A DNA stretch of 38,662 nt from JAGOBP01 sp964550855 (GTDB lineage Bacteria > Chloroflexota > Anaerolineae > Fen-1058). The notes under the pieces were generated by a model. It saw only the letters and a program-made list of their open reading frames with translations. It was not told where the DNA came from and did not search any database. Below, in pieces: positions 24,828 to 31,364 of the stretch. Both the position numbers and the translations under genes were made by a program. Numbering within the stretch: position 1 is the first letter of the stretch; each line of letters starts with the position of its first letter. Location of the stretch: assembly GCA_964550855.1 (NCBI GenBank), contig CAZKBQ010000042.1, positions 1 through 38,662 on the forward strand. Reading direction: 5' to 3'.

Positions 24828-25688
24828 TCAGATCGAAATCAAGATGACGGCCGTGAGGGCCGCCACAATACCGATCGTCTGCGATCGAGTGAAGCGCTCC
24901 TTCAAGATCAACCACGCCAGAATCACCGTCGTGGCCGGATACAGAGACGAAACGACGGCCGCGACATCCAATCGACCGGCTTGCCCGGCCAACGCAAAGA
25001 ACGCATTGCCGCCCACTTCCAACATGCCGACCAGCACCGCCAACAGCCAATAGCGCTGCTCGACGAGACGCGGCCGACGCTGCACGGTGGCGACGACGAA
25101 CAGCGTGCTCAACGATACGGTGCGCATAATGGCCAGCGGCCACCACACCGCCCGATCGCTGACCTGACCGATGAAGATGAAGAAGACGCCGAAGCCTGCG
25201 CCGGCCACGAACGGCAGACTCAATTCGCGCCAGCGCATCGGCGCCGCCTCCGTCCGCGAGATGAACCAGACCGCCACCAACGCGAGCGCAAAGCCGATGA
25301 GCTGGCCCGCTTTTGGCGCGCCGTCCAGCAGGTAACTGATCGGCACGGGCAGCACCGCCGCCACCACGGCCGAGATGGGCGCGGCGACGCCCATGCGACC
25401 TTCGGCCAGGGCGCGATACAATGCGATGATGCCGATCGCGCCGCCCAGGCCGCCCAGCGCGCTCAACGCCACATCGCCCGGTGACGGCAGCGCTTCACCG
25501 GAGGCGGCGGCCAGAGCCGTGAACATCAACAGGCCGACGATCTGTGAAGACACGATGACACTGTAAACGCTTTGACGTTTGGTTGTCCAGCCGCCCCAAA
25601 AATCGCCCGCACCCCACAACGCCGCCGATGCAAGGCCCAATGCGACTGGCGCAAAATCTGATCCGGTCACGAAGCTGCCTTTGTTCAA
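24828..25688 (-). CDS. EamA/DMT superfamily transporter
   Basis: This 286-residue protein has about ten membrane helices arranged as two EamA halves. The first half has WGAGDFWGGWTTK and LYRALAEGRMGVAAPISAV, and the second half closes with SSLYPATTVILAWLILKERFTRSQTIGIVAALTAVI, the usual EamA end. Members export amino acids, nucleosides or other small metabolites; the substrate here is unknown. It sits 21 bases before the SH3-CAP gene and 54 bases after the HoxU-like gene, in the same direction. It therefore interrupts the formate dehydrogenase genes without an evident functional link. A hairpin at 25697-25724 precedes it. Confidence 0.87.
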   Translation of the reverse strand: MNKGSFVTGSDFAPVALGLASAALWGAGDFWGGWTTKRQSVYSVIVSSQIVGLLMFTALAAASGEALPSPGDVALSALGGLGGAIGIIALYRALAEGRMGVAAPISAVVAAVLPVPISYLLDGAPKAGQLIGFALALVAVWFISRTEAAPMRWRELSLPFVAGAGFGVFFIFIGQVSDRAVWWPLAIMRTVSLSTLFVVATVQRRPRLVEQRYWLLAVLVGMLEVGGNAFFALAGQAGRLDVAAVVSSLYPATTVILAWLILKERFTRSQTIGIVAALTAVILISI

Positions 25689-25696
25689 AGATCTGA

Positions 25697-25724
25697 GCCG
25701 CGAATGACCCCAGCACTTCGCGGC
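25697..25724. other. Hairpin between the HoxU-like gene and the DMT transporter
   Basis: GCCGCGAA (25697-25704) and TTCGCGGC (25717-25724) form a perfect eight-base stem with a 12-base loop, between the HoxU-like stop and the transporter start. No T-run follows on the minus strand. It may be a weak terminator or an mRNA stability element that separates the two expression units. Confidence 0.45.
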
Positions 25725-25742
25725 CCGACTGTCAACGCCCTT

Positions 25743-26441
25743 TCACGCGCGCCGCCGCCGGCGCCCGGTCTGCATCATCGCCGTGATCTCCTCCGGCGTC
25801 TTCCCTTCCTCCAGCAGCCATTCGCGCCTGGGCTTCAGTGCGCCGGTCGGGCACACGCCGATGCACTGACCGCAGAACACGCACGTCGTTTGTGGCAGCG
25901 GCTTGTCGAAGAACGTGCCAATCGATGTCTCAAAGCCGCGCCCTTCAAAATTGATCGCGTATGCGTATTGCGCGTCGTCGGCGCATACCTGCACGCAGCG
26001 CCAGCACAGAATGCACTTCGAGTAGTCGCGCACAAACATCGGATTGTCGTCGATGACGGCGTGCGTGCGCTTTGTGCCATCGCCGAACCGATCGAGATCG
26101 GCGTGATATTCCTGCGCGATCTGCTGAATGTCGGGGGCCTCTGACAGATCGACAGCCGCGCCCAGCATTTCCACGATGGTGCGGCGGCTGCGCTCCACCC
26201 GATCGGTCCGCGTGCGAATCCGCTGCCCTTCGCCGACCTGCGCCACGCACGCCGGCGACAGCACGCGCGCCCCCTCAACCTCCACCACGCACACGCGGCA
26301 CAGGCCGTTGGCAGTGCAATGATCGTGATAGCAGATCGTGGGGATTTCCACGCCAATCGATTGCGCGGCTTTGTGAATCGTCGTGCCCGCCGGTACGGTG
26401 ACGGGCCGGTCGTCGATGGTCAGCGTTACTTGGTCAGTCAT
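25743..26441 (-). CDS. HoxU/NuoG-N-terminal-like iron-sulfur subunit of NAD-linked formate dehydrogenase
   Basis: This 232-residue electron-transfer subunit carries a complex-I-type [2Fe-2S] domain, with Cys 37, 48, 51 and 65 in the C-x10-C-x2-C-x13-C pattern. It also has two [4Fe-4S] sites: Cys 143, 146, 149, 153 (CILCWRCVQVC) and Cys 187, 190, 193, 197 (CVFCGQCIGVCPTGAL). The His-Cys3 cluster that usually lies between them in NuoG and HoxU is absent; the region reads EMLGAAVDLSEAPDIQQ without Cys. It corresponds to the N-terminal domain missing from the catalytic subunit at 19945. It would pass electrons to the NuoE-NuoF fusion encoded just upstream. A basic tail (GRRRRR) ends the protein. 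Confidence 0.9.
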   Translation of the reverse strand: MTDQVTLTIDDRPVTVPAGTTIHKAAQSIGVEIPTICYHDHCTANGLCRVCVVEVEGARVLSPACVAQVGEGQRIRTRTDRVERSRRTIVEMLGAAVDLSEAPDIQQIAQEYHADLDRFGDGTKRTHAVIDDNPMFVRDYSKCILCWRCVQVCADDAQYAYAINFEGRGFETSIGTFFDKPLPQTTCVFCGQCIGVCPTGALKPRREWLLEEGKTPEEITAMMQTGRRRRRA

Positions 26442-26461
26442 CAGTCCCCCTGAGGTGATGC

Positions 26462-26612
26462 GTGAAACGTGAGACGGAAAACGTGAAACGTAAAGCGTAA
26501 AACGTAAAACGTGAAACGTGCTGAAGTCAGTTCACACTCTGCGGCTCACATCTGACACGCCACAACATACGCCTGACGTTTTACTCATTACGAATTACTC
26601 ATTACTCATTAC
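26462..26612. repeat. Large heptanucleotide array, forward block and inverted block
   Basis: Forward block (26462-26517): GTGAAAC, GTGAGAC, GGAAAAC, GTGAAAC, GTAAAGC, GTAAAAC, GTAAAAC, GTGAAAC. From 26529 the seven-base register continues as units that mostly end in AC: AGTTCAC, ACTCTGC, GGCTCAC, ATCTGAC, ACGCCAC, AACATAC, GCCTGAC. These are followed by GTTTTAC, TCATTAC, GAATTAC, TCATTAC and TCATTAC to 26612. The second block is the reverse-complement form of the unit. The array fills nearly the whole space between the HoxU-like start and the NuoE-NuoF stop, which lies five bases beyond it. It could form long imperfect hairpins. Confidence 0.85.
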
Positions 26613-26616
26613 GTAA

Positions 26617-28362
26617 TTACGCAAACAACTCCGGCCACAGTTTGATGGCGCTCTGCACCGCCCACGACGCCGACTGGCCCAGCCCGCAGATCGAGGCGTC
26701 GCTCATCGTCCAGCCCACGTCCTCCAGCCGCTGCCGGTCGCCGGGCTGCACTTCGTCGCGCGCCACGCGCTGCAGAATCTCATACTGCTGCTGCGTGCCC
26801 AGCTGGCACGGATAGCACTTGCCGCACGACTCGTGCGCAAAGAAGCGCCCCAGCCGCCGCAGCACGTCGCGCATGTCGCGGTTGGTGTTAAAGACCATCA
26901 CCGCGCCCGAACCCAGCATCAGCCCTCGCGCGCGCAAGTCCTCAAACGACAACTTCACATCCAGATCGGCGGGCGTGGCAAATGTCCCCGCCGCGCCGCC
27001 CATCAGCGCCGCCTGAAACGCGCCGCCACTGGCCCCGCCCGCCAGGTCTTCGATCAGGTGGCGCAGCGTGACGCCGAAGGGCACCTCATACAAGCCGGGG
27101 CGCACCACATCGCCGGACACGCAGAACAACTTGGGGCCGGTGGATTTCTCGGTGCCGAAGCGCGCAAACGCCGCCGCGCCGTGCTTGAAAATGTACGGAA
27201 TCTTCGCCAGCGTCTCCACGTTGTTGATGACGGTGGGTTTGCCAAACAGGCCGTGCGTGGCCGGGAAGGGCGGCTTCATGCGTGGAAACCCGCGCTTGCC
27301 TTCGATCGATTCGAACAGCGCAGTCTCCTCGCCGCAGATGTACGCGCCCGCCCCCGATCGCACTTCCACGTCCAGCGCGAAGCTCGTGCCCAGAACGTTC
27401 TCGCCCAGATAACCGGCCGCGTGGCACTCCTCAACGGCATGGCGCATCGCCGCCAGCGCTCTGGGATACTCGCCGCGAATGTAGATGTAGGCGGTGTGCG
27501 CGCCCACGGCGTACGCGCCGATGATGGCGCCTTCCAGGATGCGGCACGGATCGCCTTCCATCAAGATGCGATCTTTAAATGTGCCCGGCTCGGATTCATC
27601 GGCGTTGACGACGAAATACTTGGGCGTGGCTTCGGCTTTGAGCGTGCCTTCCCATTTGATCCACGTGGGGAAGGCCGCCCCGCCGCGCCCCAGCAACCCC
27701 GACCGTTTCAGCTCGTCGATCACGGCTTGAGACGTCAAGCCGTCATGCAGCACTTTGCGCAGCGCCGTCATGCCGCCCGCCGCCTCATATTCGATCAACG
27801 AGGCCGGGTGGCCGCGCCCGCACAGGGCCGTCACGATGCAAATGTCGCCGCCCACGTAATCATCGGCCTCGCGATGCTGCCCGGTAAAGATCTCGTCGAT
27901 GGTGTATGGCCGCACCTGCGTGACCGATACATTGTGATAGCCGTCGGCCTGATGGCGCGTGACGTTGACGGCGACGCCGGTGTTGCACAGGCCCAGACAC
28001 GGCGAACGTTCGATCGTGTATTGGCCGTCGGCAGACGTCTCGCCGGGCGCACTAACGTGGGTGTGACGGCAGGCCATGTCCAGCACACTGTCTGCGCCGC
28101 GCAGCGCGCAGGCCGGATCCGTGCAGACGCGGAGGATGGTCTGGCCGATCGGTTGGTTGTAAAACATCGAGTAGAATTCGATCACGCCGTGGACATCGGC
28201 CAATGGCACGTTCAGCGCGCGGGCGACTTCGGCCGCGATTGGTTCGGAGAGCCAGCCGTGGATGGCTTGTGCGGCGTGCAGCGCAGGCAGCAGACCCGCC
28301 CGTCCCAGAGCGACAAAAGGTTCGATGGCTGACCGCAGCTCGGTCAGATCGAGATCTGGCAT
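26617..28362 (-). CDS. NuoE-NuoF fusion, NADH-binding diaphorase subunit
   Basis: This 581-residue fusion holds a NuoE-like thioredoxin-fold [2Fe-2S] domain (residues 1-150; Cys 80, 85, 122, 126 in CTDPAC and CLGLC) followed by a NuoF-like FMN/NADH domain. The latter shows GLLGRGGAAFPTWIKW (FMN site), NADESEPGTFKDR, SGAGAYICGEETALFESIEG (NADH site) and a C-terminal [4Fe-4S] site SCGKCYPCQLG plus the distal Cys in SICGLGQ. The start ATG 28362 has GGAGGAG upstream; 23 further codons of the open frame are not needed. With the HoxU-like gene it forms the diaphorase of a soluble NAD-dependent formate dehydrogenase. HoxF-type hydrogenase use is possible, but no hydrogenase gene is seen. Confidence 0.92.
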   Translation of the reverse strand: MPDLDLTELRSAIEPFVALGRAGLLPALHAAQAIHGWLSEPIAAEVARALNVPLADVHGVIEFYSMFYNQPIGQTILRVCTDPACALRGADSVLDMACRHTHVSAPGETSADGQYTIERSPCLGLCNTGVAVNVTRHQADGYHNVSVTQVRPYTIDEIFTGQHREADDYVGGDICIVTALCGRGHPASLIEYEAAGGMTALRKVLHDGLTSQAVIDELKRSGLLGRGGAAFPTWIKWEGTLKAEATPKYFVVNADESEPGTFKDRILMEGDPCRILEGAIIGAYAVGAHTAYIYIRGEYPRALAAMRHAVEECHAAGYLGENVLGTSFALDVEVRSGAGAYICGEETALFESIEGKRGFPRMKPPFPATHGLFGKPTVINNVETLAKIPYIFKHGAAAFARFGTEKSTGPKLFCVSGDVVRPGLYEVPFGVTLRHLIEDLAGGASGGAFQAALMGGAAGTFATPADLDVKLSFEDLRARGLMLGSGAVMVFNTNRDMRDVLRRLGRFFAHESCGKCYPCQLGTQQQYEILQRVARDEVQPGDRQRLEDVGWTMSDASICGLGQSASWAVQSAIKLWPELFA

Positions 28363-28533
28363 GGACTCCTCCGCATTTGATGAGGGTGGGGTAATTGGCT
28401 GAGGTTTAGTGTACTCTCTATCGCCGCGCATGGCAAGGGCGTGGGGATGCGGCGCCGGGAGCGCGCGTCAAAGTTTGGCGGCTGCGTGCTGGCGAACTCA
28501 TTCGCCGGAGAAGTCGGTCGGCAAGACGATGAC

Positions 28534-28562
28534 GCGCCCTCATCAATCGCCGGGCGCTTTTC
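28534..28562 (+). terminator. Terminator-like hairpin upstream of the folate operon
   Basis: GCGCCC (28534-28539) pairs with GGGCGC (28552-28557) and is followed by TTTTC. It lies in the space between divergent genes, just before the candidate operator and promoter of the folate operon. With no plus-strand gene upstream of it, it may only insulate the promoter from stray transcription. Confidence 0.4.
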
Positions 28563-28592
28563 AGCCGACTTAAATTCGGCTATACTTCCGAC
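28563..28592 (+). promoter_or_regulatory. Leaderless promoter with overlapping AGCCGA-N7-TCGGCT dyad
   Basis: A -10 box TATACT (28581-28586) ends six bases before the ATG at 28593, so transcription should begin at or next to the A of the start codon. A weak -35 (TTTTCA, 28558-28563) sits 17 bases upstream. AGCCGA (28563-28568) and TCGGCT (28576-28581) form a near-perfect palindrome around TTAAA that fills the -35/-10 spacer. This is the place where a repressor would block polymerase. No ribosome site precedes the ATG, in agreement with a leaderless mRNA. Confidence 0.55.
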
Positions 28593-29075
28593 ATGCCCGC
28601 TCATCACATTCACGTCTCCAAGGATTATCTGATCTTCTGCGCCGCGCATTTCATCACGTACGACGGCGAAGTCGAGCCGCTGCACGGCCACAACTATCGC
28701 GTCAGCGTCACGGTGGAAGGCGATCTGCAGGCCGATCAGTTCGTCTTCAACTTCGTCACGCTGAAGCGGCTGATGCGGCAGATCGTTGATCAGCTCGATC
28801 ACCGCACGCTGCTGCCCGCGACCAACCCGCATTTCACCATCACGTGCGCCGACGGCGAGATTACGCTGCGCACCCGCGATCGACGCTATGTGCTGCCCGA
28901 AGCCGACTGCCTGATCCTGCCAGTGCCCAACACCACTGCCGAGATGCTGGCCCAGTACCTGGCAGGCCGGCTGCGCGAGCGCCTGGGCAATGTCTCCAAC
29001 TTGCGCGCCTGCGAGATCCAGGTGGACGAAGTGCAGGGGCAGTCGGCTGTGTACCGCGAGGAGTGGCGCCGATGA
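28593..29075 (+). CDS. 6-pyruvoyl-tetrahydropterin synthase family protein, Glu-type (PTPS-III-like)
   Basis: This 160-residue T-fold protein has zinc ligands His 19 (FCAAHF), His 31 and His 33 (LHGHNY). In QueD a catalytic Cys stands at C-x3-HGH; here that loop reads GEVEPLHGH with Glu 26 and Glu 28 and no Cys. Cys 16 lies elsewhere, before the first His. A Glu replacing or joining the Cys marks the PTPS-III group, which makes 6-hydroxymethyl-dihydropterin from dihydroneopterin triphosphate and replaces FolB in several phyla, including Chloroflexota. The next gene encodes FolK-FolP and no folB is present, supporting a folate rather than queuosine role. The stop overlaps the next start (ATGA). 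Confidence 0.82.
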   Translation: MPAHHIHVSKDYLIFCAAHFITYDGEVEPLHGHNYRVSVTVEGDLQADQFVFNFVTLKRLMRQIVDQLDHRTLLPATNPHFTITCADGEITLRTRDRRYVLPEADCLILPVPNTTAEMLAQYLAGRLRERLGNVSNLRACEIQVDEVQGQSAVYREEWRR

Positions 29076-30421
29076 CGCGCGTGTATCTGGCGTTGGGCTC
29101 CAACCTGGGCGATCGGCACGGCCATCTGATTGCCGCCATCGATCAACTGGCGGCGCGCGTCAACATCGACGCGGTGTCGGCCATCTATCAGACCGAGCCG
29201 TGGGGCTATGCCGATCAGCCGCGCTTTCTCAATGCCGCTTGCAGCGGCACCACCGACCTGTCACCGGAAGAGCTGCTGCAATTCGTTAAACGGATCGAGG
29301 CGCAGCTGGGCCGCGAGCCGAGCTTTCGTTATGGTCCGCGCACCATCGACATCGATCTGCTGATCGTGGACAATCTGGTGATCAACACCGAGCTGCTGCG
29401 CGTGCCGCATCCCGGCCTGCCGCAGCGCGATTTTGTGCTGGCGCCGCTGGCCGACATTGCCCCCGGCGTCATCCACCCCGTGCTCGATCAATCGATTGCG
29501 ACCCTGGCGCGCAGCGTGGATCTGTCCCGGGTCAGTCGCTATGCGCTGCAGCCCACCCGCCTCGGCCGGCGCTGGTTTCACTGGGGGCGGCAGACTTACG
29601 TCATGGGCATTCTCAACATTACTCCTGATTCGTTCAGCGGCGACGGCCTGCTGCACGGCCCGGCCTGGCTCGACGCCGTGGTGGAGCGGGGCCAGGCGAT
29701 GCAGGCCGCAGGCGCGCACCTGCTGGATGTGGGCGGCGAATCGACGCGGCCCGGCGCGCAGCCCGTCTCGGTCGAACAGGAACTCGATCGCGTGCTGCCG
29801 GCGATCGAGGCGCTGGTGCGCGCGGGCGCAGGCCCGCTGTCGATCGATACGTATAAATCCGAAGTGGCGCGGCAGGCGCTGGCGGCGGGCGCGGCGCTGA
29901 TCAACGACGTGTGGGGGCTGCGCCGCGACGAGGCCATGGCCGCGCTGGCCGCGGAACAACACGTGCCCGTCATCGTCATGCACAACCGCTCCAAGCCGCA
30001 GGACGCCGATTTCGAAGCGCGGCTGGGCGGCCGCTACATCGGCTCGCATTACGACAATCTAATCGACGATGTCCGCCGCGAACTTCAAGAGTCCGTGGCG
30101 CTGGCGACCGGCGCGGGCGTGCCGCCACAGCAGATCATCCTCGACACCGGCATCGGTTTTGGCAAGACTGTGACGCAAAACCTGGAACTGCTCGATCGGA
30201 CGGGCGAAATCCGCGCGTTGGGGCATCCGGTCCTGATCGGGCCGTCGCGCAAATCGTTCATCGGCTACACGCTGGATCTACCGCCGGATCAGCGTTTGGA
30301 GGGCACAGCGGCGGCAGTGGCGGTGGGCATCGTGCGCGGCGCCGATCTGGTGCGCGTCCACGATGTGGAGCCGCTGGCGCGCGTGGCGAAGATGACCGAC
30401 GCCATTGTGCGGCGAGGGTGA
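29072..30421 (+). CDS. FolK-FolP fusion: HPPK and dihydropteroate synthase
   Basis: This 449-residue bifunctional folate enzyme has its HPPK domain at residues 1-160 (LALGSNLGDR, GPRTIDIDLL for ATP and metal binding), which pyrophosphorylates 6-hydroxymethyl-dihydropterin. The DHPS domain begins near 175 (MGILNITPDSFSGDG) and includes LLDVGGESTRPGA, LSIDTYK, LINDVWG, ILDTGIGFGKT, IGPSRKSFIG and RVHDV; it condenses the product with p-aminobenzoate. All motifs are intact. ATG 29072 overlaps the PTPS stop, so a longer open frame upstream is a shadow. Fusion of consecutive pathway steps is known in eukaryotes and some bacteria. Together with the PTPS-like enzyme it covers three successive steps. 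Confidence 0.94.
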   Translation: MTRVYLALGSNLGDRHGHLIAAIDQLAARVNIDAVSAIYQTEPWGYADQPRFLNAACSGTTDLSPEELLQFVKRIEAQLGREPSFRYGPRTIDIDLLIVDNLVINTELLRVPHPGLPQRDFVLAPLADIAPGVIHPVLDQSIATLARSVDLSRVSRYALQPTRLGRRWFHWGRQTYVMGILNITPDSFSGDGLLHGPAWLDAVVERGQAMQAAGAHLLDVGGESTRPGAQPVSVEQELDRVLPAIEALVRAGAGPLSIDTYKSEVARQALAAGAALINDVWGLRRDEAMAALAAEQHVPVIVMHNRSKPQDADFEARLGGRYIGSHYDNLIDDVRRELQESVALATGAGVPPQQIILDTGIGFGKTVTQNLELLDRTGEIRALGHPVLIGPSRKSFIGYTLDLPPDQRLEGTAAAVAVGIVRGADLVRVHDVEPLARVAKMTDAIVRRG

Positions 30422-30425
30422 GCAT

Positions 30426-31148
30426 ATGATCCCGTTGCGCGATTTGAATCCGGCGCGGCGCGTGCCGATCATGACGCTGGTGCTGATCGGCCTGAACGCG
30501 CTGGTGTTTCTTTACGAGCAGACCTTGAGCGTCAACGGCCTGCAGCGCCTCATTGCGCAGTATGGCGTGGTGCCGGCGCGGTTCACCGACGGTGTGATTA
30601 CGGCGGGCGATGGTCTGACGCTGCTGACCTCCATGTTTCTGCACGGCGGCTGGCTGCACATCATCGGGAACATGCTGTATCTATGGATCTTCGGCAACAA
30701 CATTGAGGATCGGCTGGGGCCGATCCGCTTTGTGGTGTTTTATCTGCTGACCGGCGCGGCGGCCAGCGTGCTGCAGATCATCATCGATCCGGCGTCAAGC
30801 ACGCCGATGATCGGCGCCAGCGGGGCCATCGCGGGCGTGCTGGGCGGTTACATCGTGTTGTATCCGCACGCGCGCGTCGTCACGCTGGTGTTCATCTTCT
30901 TCTTCGTGCAGGTCGTCAGCATTCCGGCGGTGATCCTGCTGGGCTGGTGGTTCGTGATCCAGTTGTTCAACGGCGTGCTGTCGTTGGGGGACTACACGTC
31001 GGGCGGTGTGGCGTTCTTTGCGCACGTGGGCGGCTTCGTGGCGGGCGTGATCTTGATTCGCGTCTTTACGCTGGGCCGGCGATCGGACGACTGGTGGCAG
31101 TTCTCGCCCGATGCGCCGGTGCGGCCGCGCGATCAATGGTGGGATTAA
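30426..31148 (+). CDS. Rhomboid family intramembrane serine protease
   Basis: This 240-residue membrane protein has about six to seven helices. The catalytic Ser 132 lies in GASGAIAG and the partner His 200 in FFAHVGGFVAG. The conserved HxxxN of helix 2 is His 78 and Asn 82 in HGGWLHIIGNMLYLWIFGNN. All catalytic elements are present, so it should be active against transmembrane substrates, which are unknown. It begins five bases after folKP and is probably co-transcribed with it, an unexpected pairing with folate synthesis. ATG 30426 was chosen because the seven codons before it overlap folKP. The cytoplasmic C-terminal tail is Trp- and Asp-rich (SDDWWQFSPD). Confidence 0.92.
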   Translation: MIPLRDLNPARRVPIMTLVLIGLNALVFLYEQTLSVNGLQRLIAQYGVVPARFTDGVITAGDGLTLLTSMFLHGGWLHIIGNMLYLWIFGNNIEDRLGPIRFVVFYLLTGAAASVLQIIIDPASSTPMIGASGAIAGVLGGYIVLYPHARVVTLVFIFFFVQVVSIPAVILLGWWFVIQLFNGVLSLGDYTSGGVAFFAHVGGFVAGVILIRVFTLGRRSDDWWQFSPDAPVRPRDQWWD

Positions 31149-31191
31149 GCGCCAGCCCGACAGGCCGGCACGACCCATCGGGCTGGTAAGA

Positions 31192-31287
31192 CGGGGATGG
31201 ATGGGAGTCGAACCCACCGCCGCCCGCTCTGCGCGACCGGCCAGCGGTTTTGAAGACCGAGGCAGCCACCGGGCCACAACCACCCCC
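31192..31287 (-). tRNA. selC: tRNA-Sec (anticodon UCA)
   Basis: The minus strand folds as a selenocysteine tRNA. It has an eight-base acceptor stem (GGGGGTGG with CCATCCCC, one G-U), a six-base D stem, and an anticodon loop CTTCAAA with TCA at 31251-31253. A long variable arm of about nine pairs and a T arm GTGGG-TTCGACT-CCCAT complete the fold. The long acceptor and D stems and the UCA anticodon are diagnostic. No CCA is encoded; the discriminator is G. A strong promoter lies just upstream. Its presence implies that the organism makes selenoproteins, although none is seen in the window. Confidence 0.93.
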
Positions 31288-31299
31288 AACGTCGGCCCA

Positions 31300-31328
31300 A
31301 TCATACCGGGGATACCCACTCGCGTCAA
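31300..31328 (-). promoter_or_regulatory. Promoter of tRNA-Sec, TTGACG-N17-TATGAT
   Basis: On the minus strand TTGACG (31328-31323) and TATGAT (31305-31300) are spaced by exactly 17 bases, and the -10 ends 12 bases before the tRNA 5' end. The same two hexamers at the same spacing precede infC (34740-34768). This is the best housekeeping-sigma promoter in the intergenic region and faces away from the divergent phosphatase gene. Confidence 0.8.
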
Positions 31329-31351
31329 TGAGGCGGCAGTGTTGGCGCGGG

Positions 31352-31357
31352 TATAAT
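31352..31357 (+). promoter_or_regulatory. TATAAT -10 box, leaderless start of the EEP-family gene
   Basis: A perfect TATAAT ends seven bases before ATG 31365 and four before GTG 31362. The expected transcription start falls on the start codon region, so the mRNA has no 5' leader. No clear -35 was found at 16-18 bases. The arrangement parallels that of the folate operon. Confidence 0.6.
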
Positions 31358-31364
31358 CATCGTG

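Noticed and set aside
26462..26612. CRISPR array
   Set aside because: Units are seven bases with no spacers and no cas genes nearby; it is a short-unit repeat.
26833..28332. About 500-codon plus-strand frame opposite the NuoE-NuoF fusion
   Set aside because: Composition is Arg/Ala/His-rich with no domain pattern; the minus-strand gene has all cofactor motifs.
28440..28592. Tetrahydrofolate or preQ1 riboswitch before the folate genes
   Set aside because: The promoter leaves no 5' leader, and the region lacks the conserved riboswitch segments I know.
31111..31356. Open frame of about 80 codons on the plus strand across the tRNA-Sec
   Set aside because: It is the complement of the tRNA-Sec and its promoter and has no ribosome site; the RNA fold explains the sequence.
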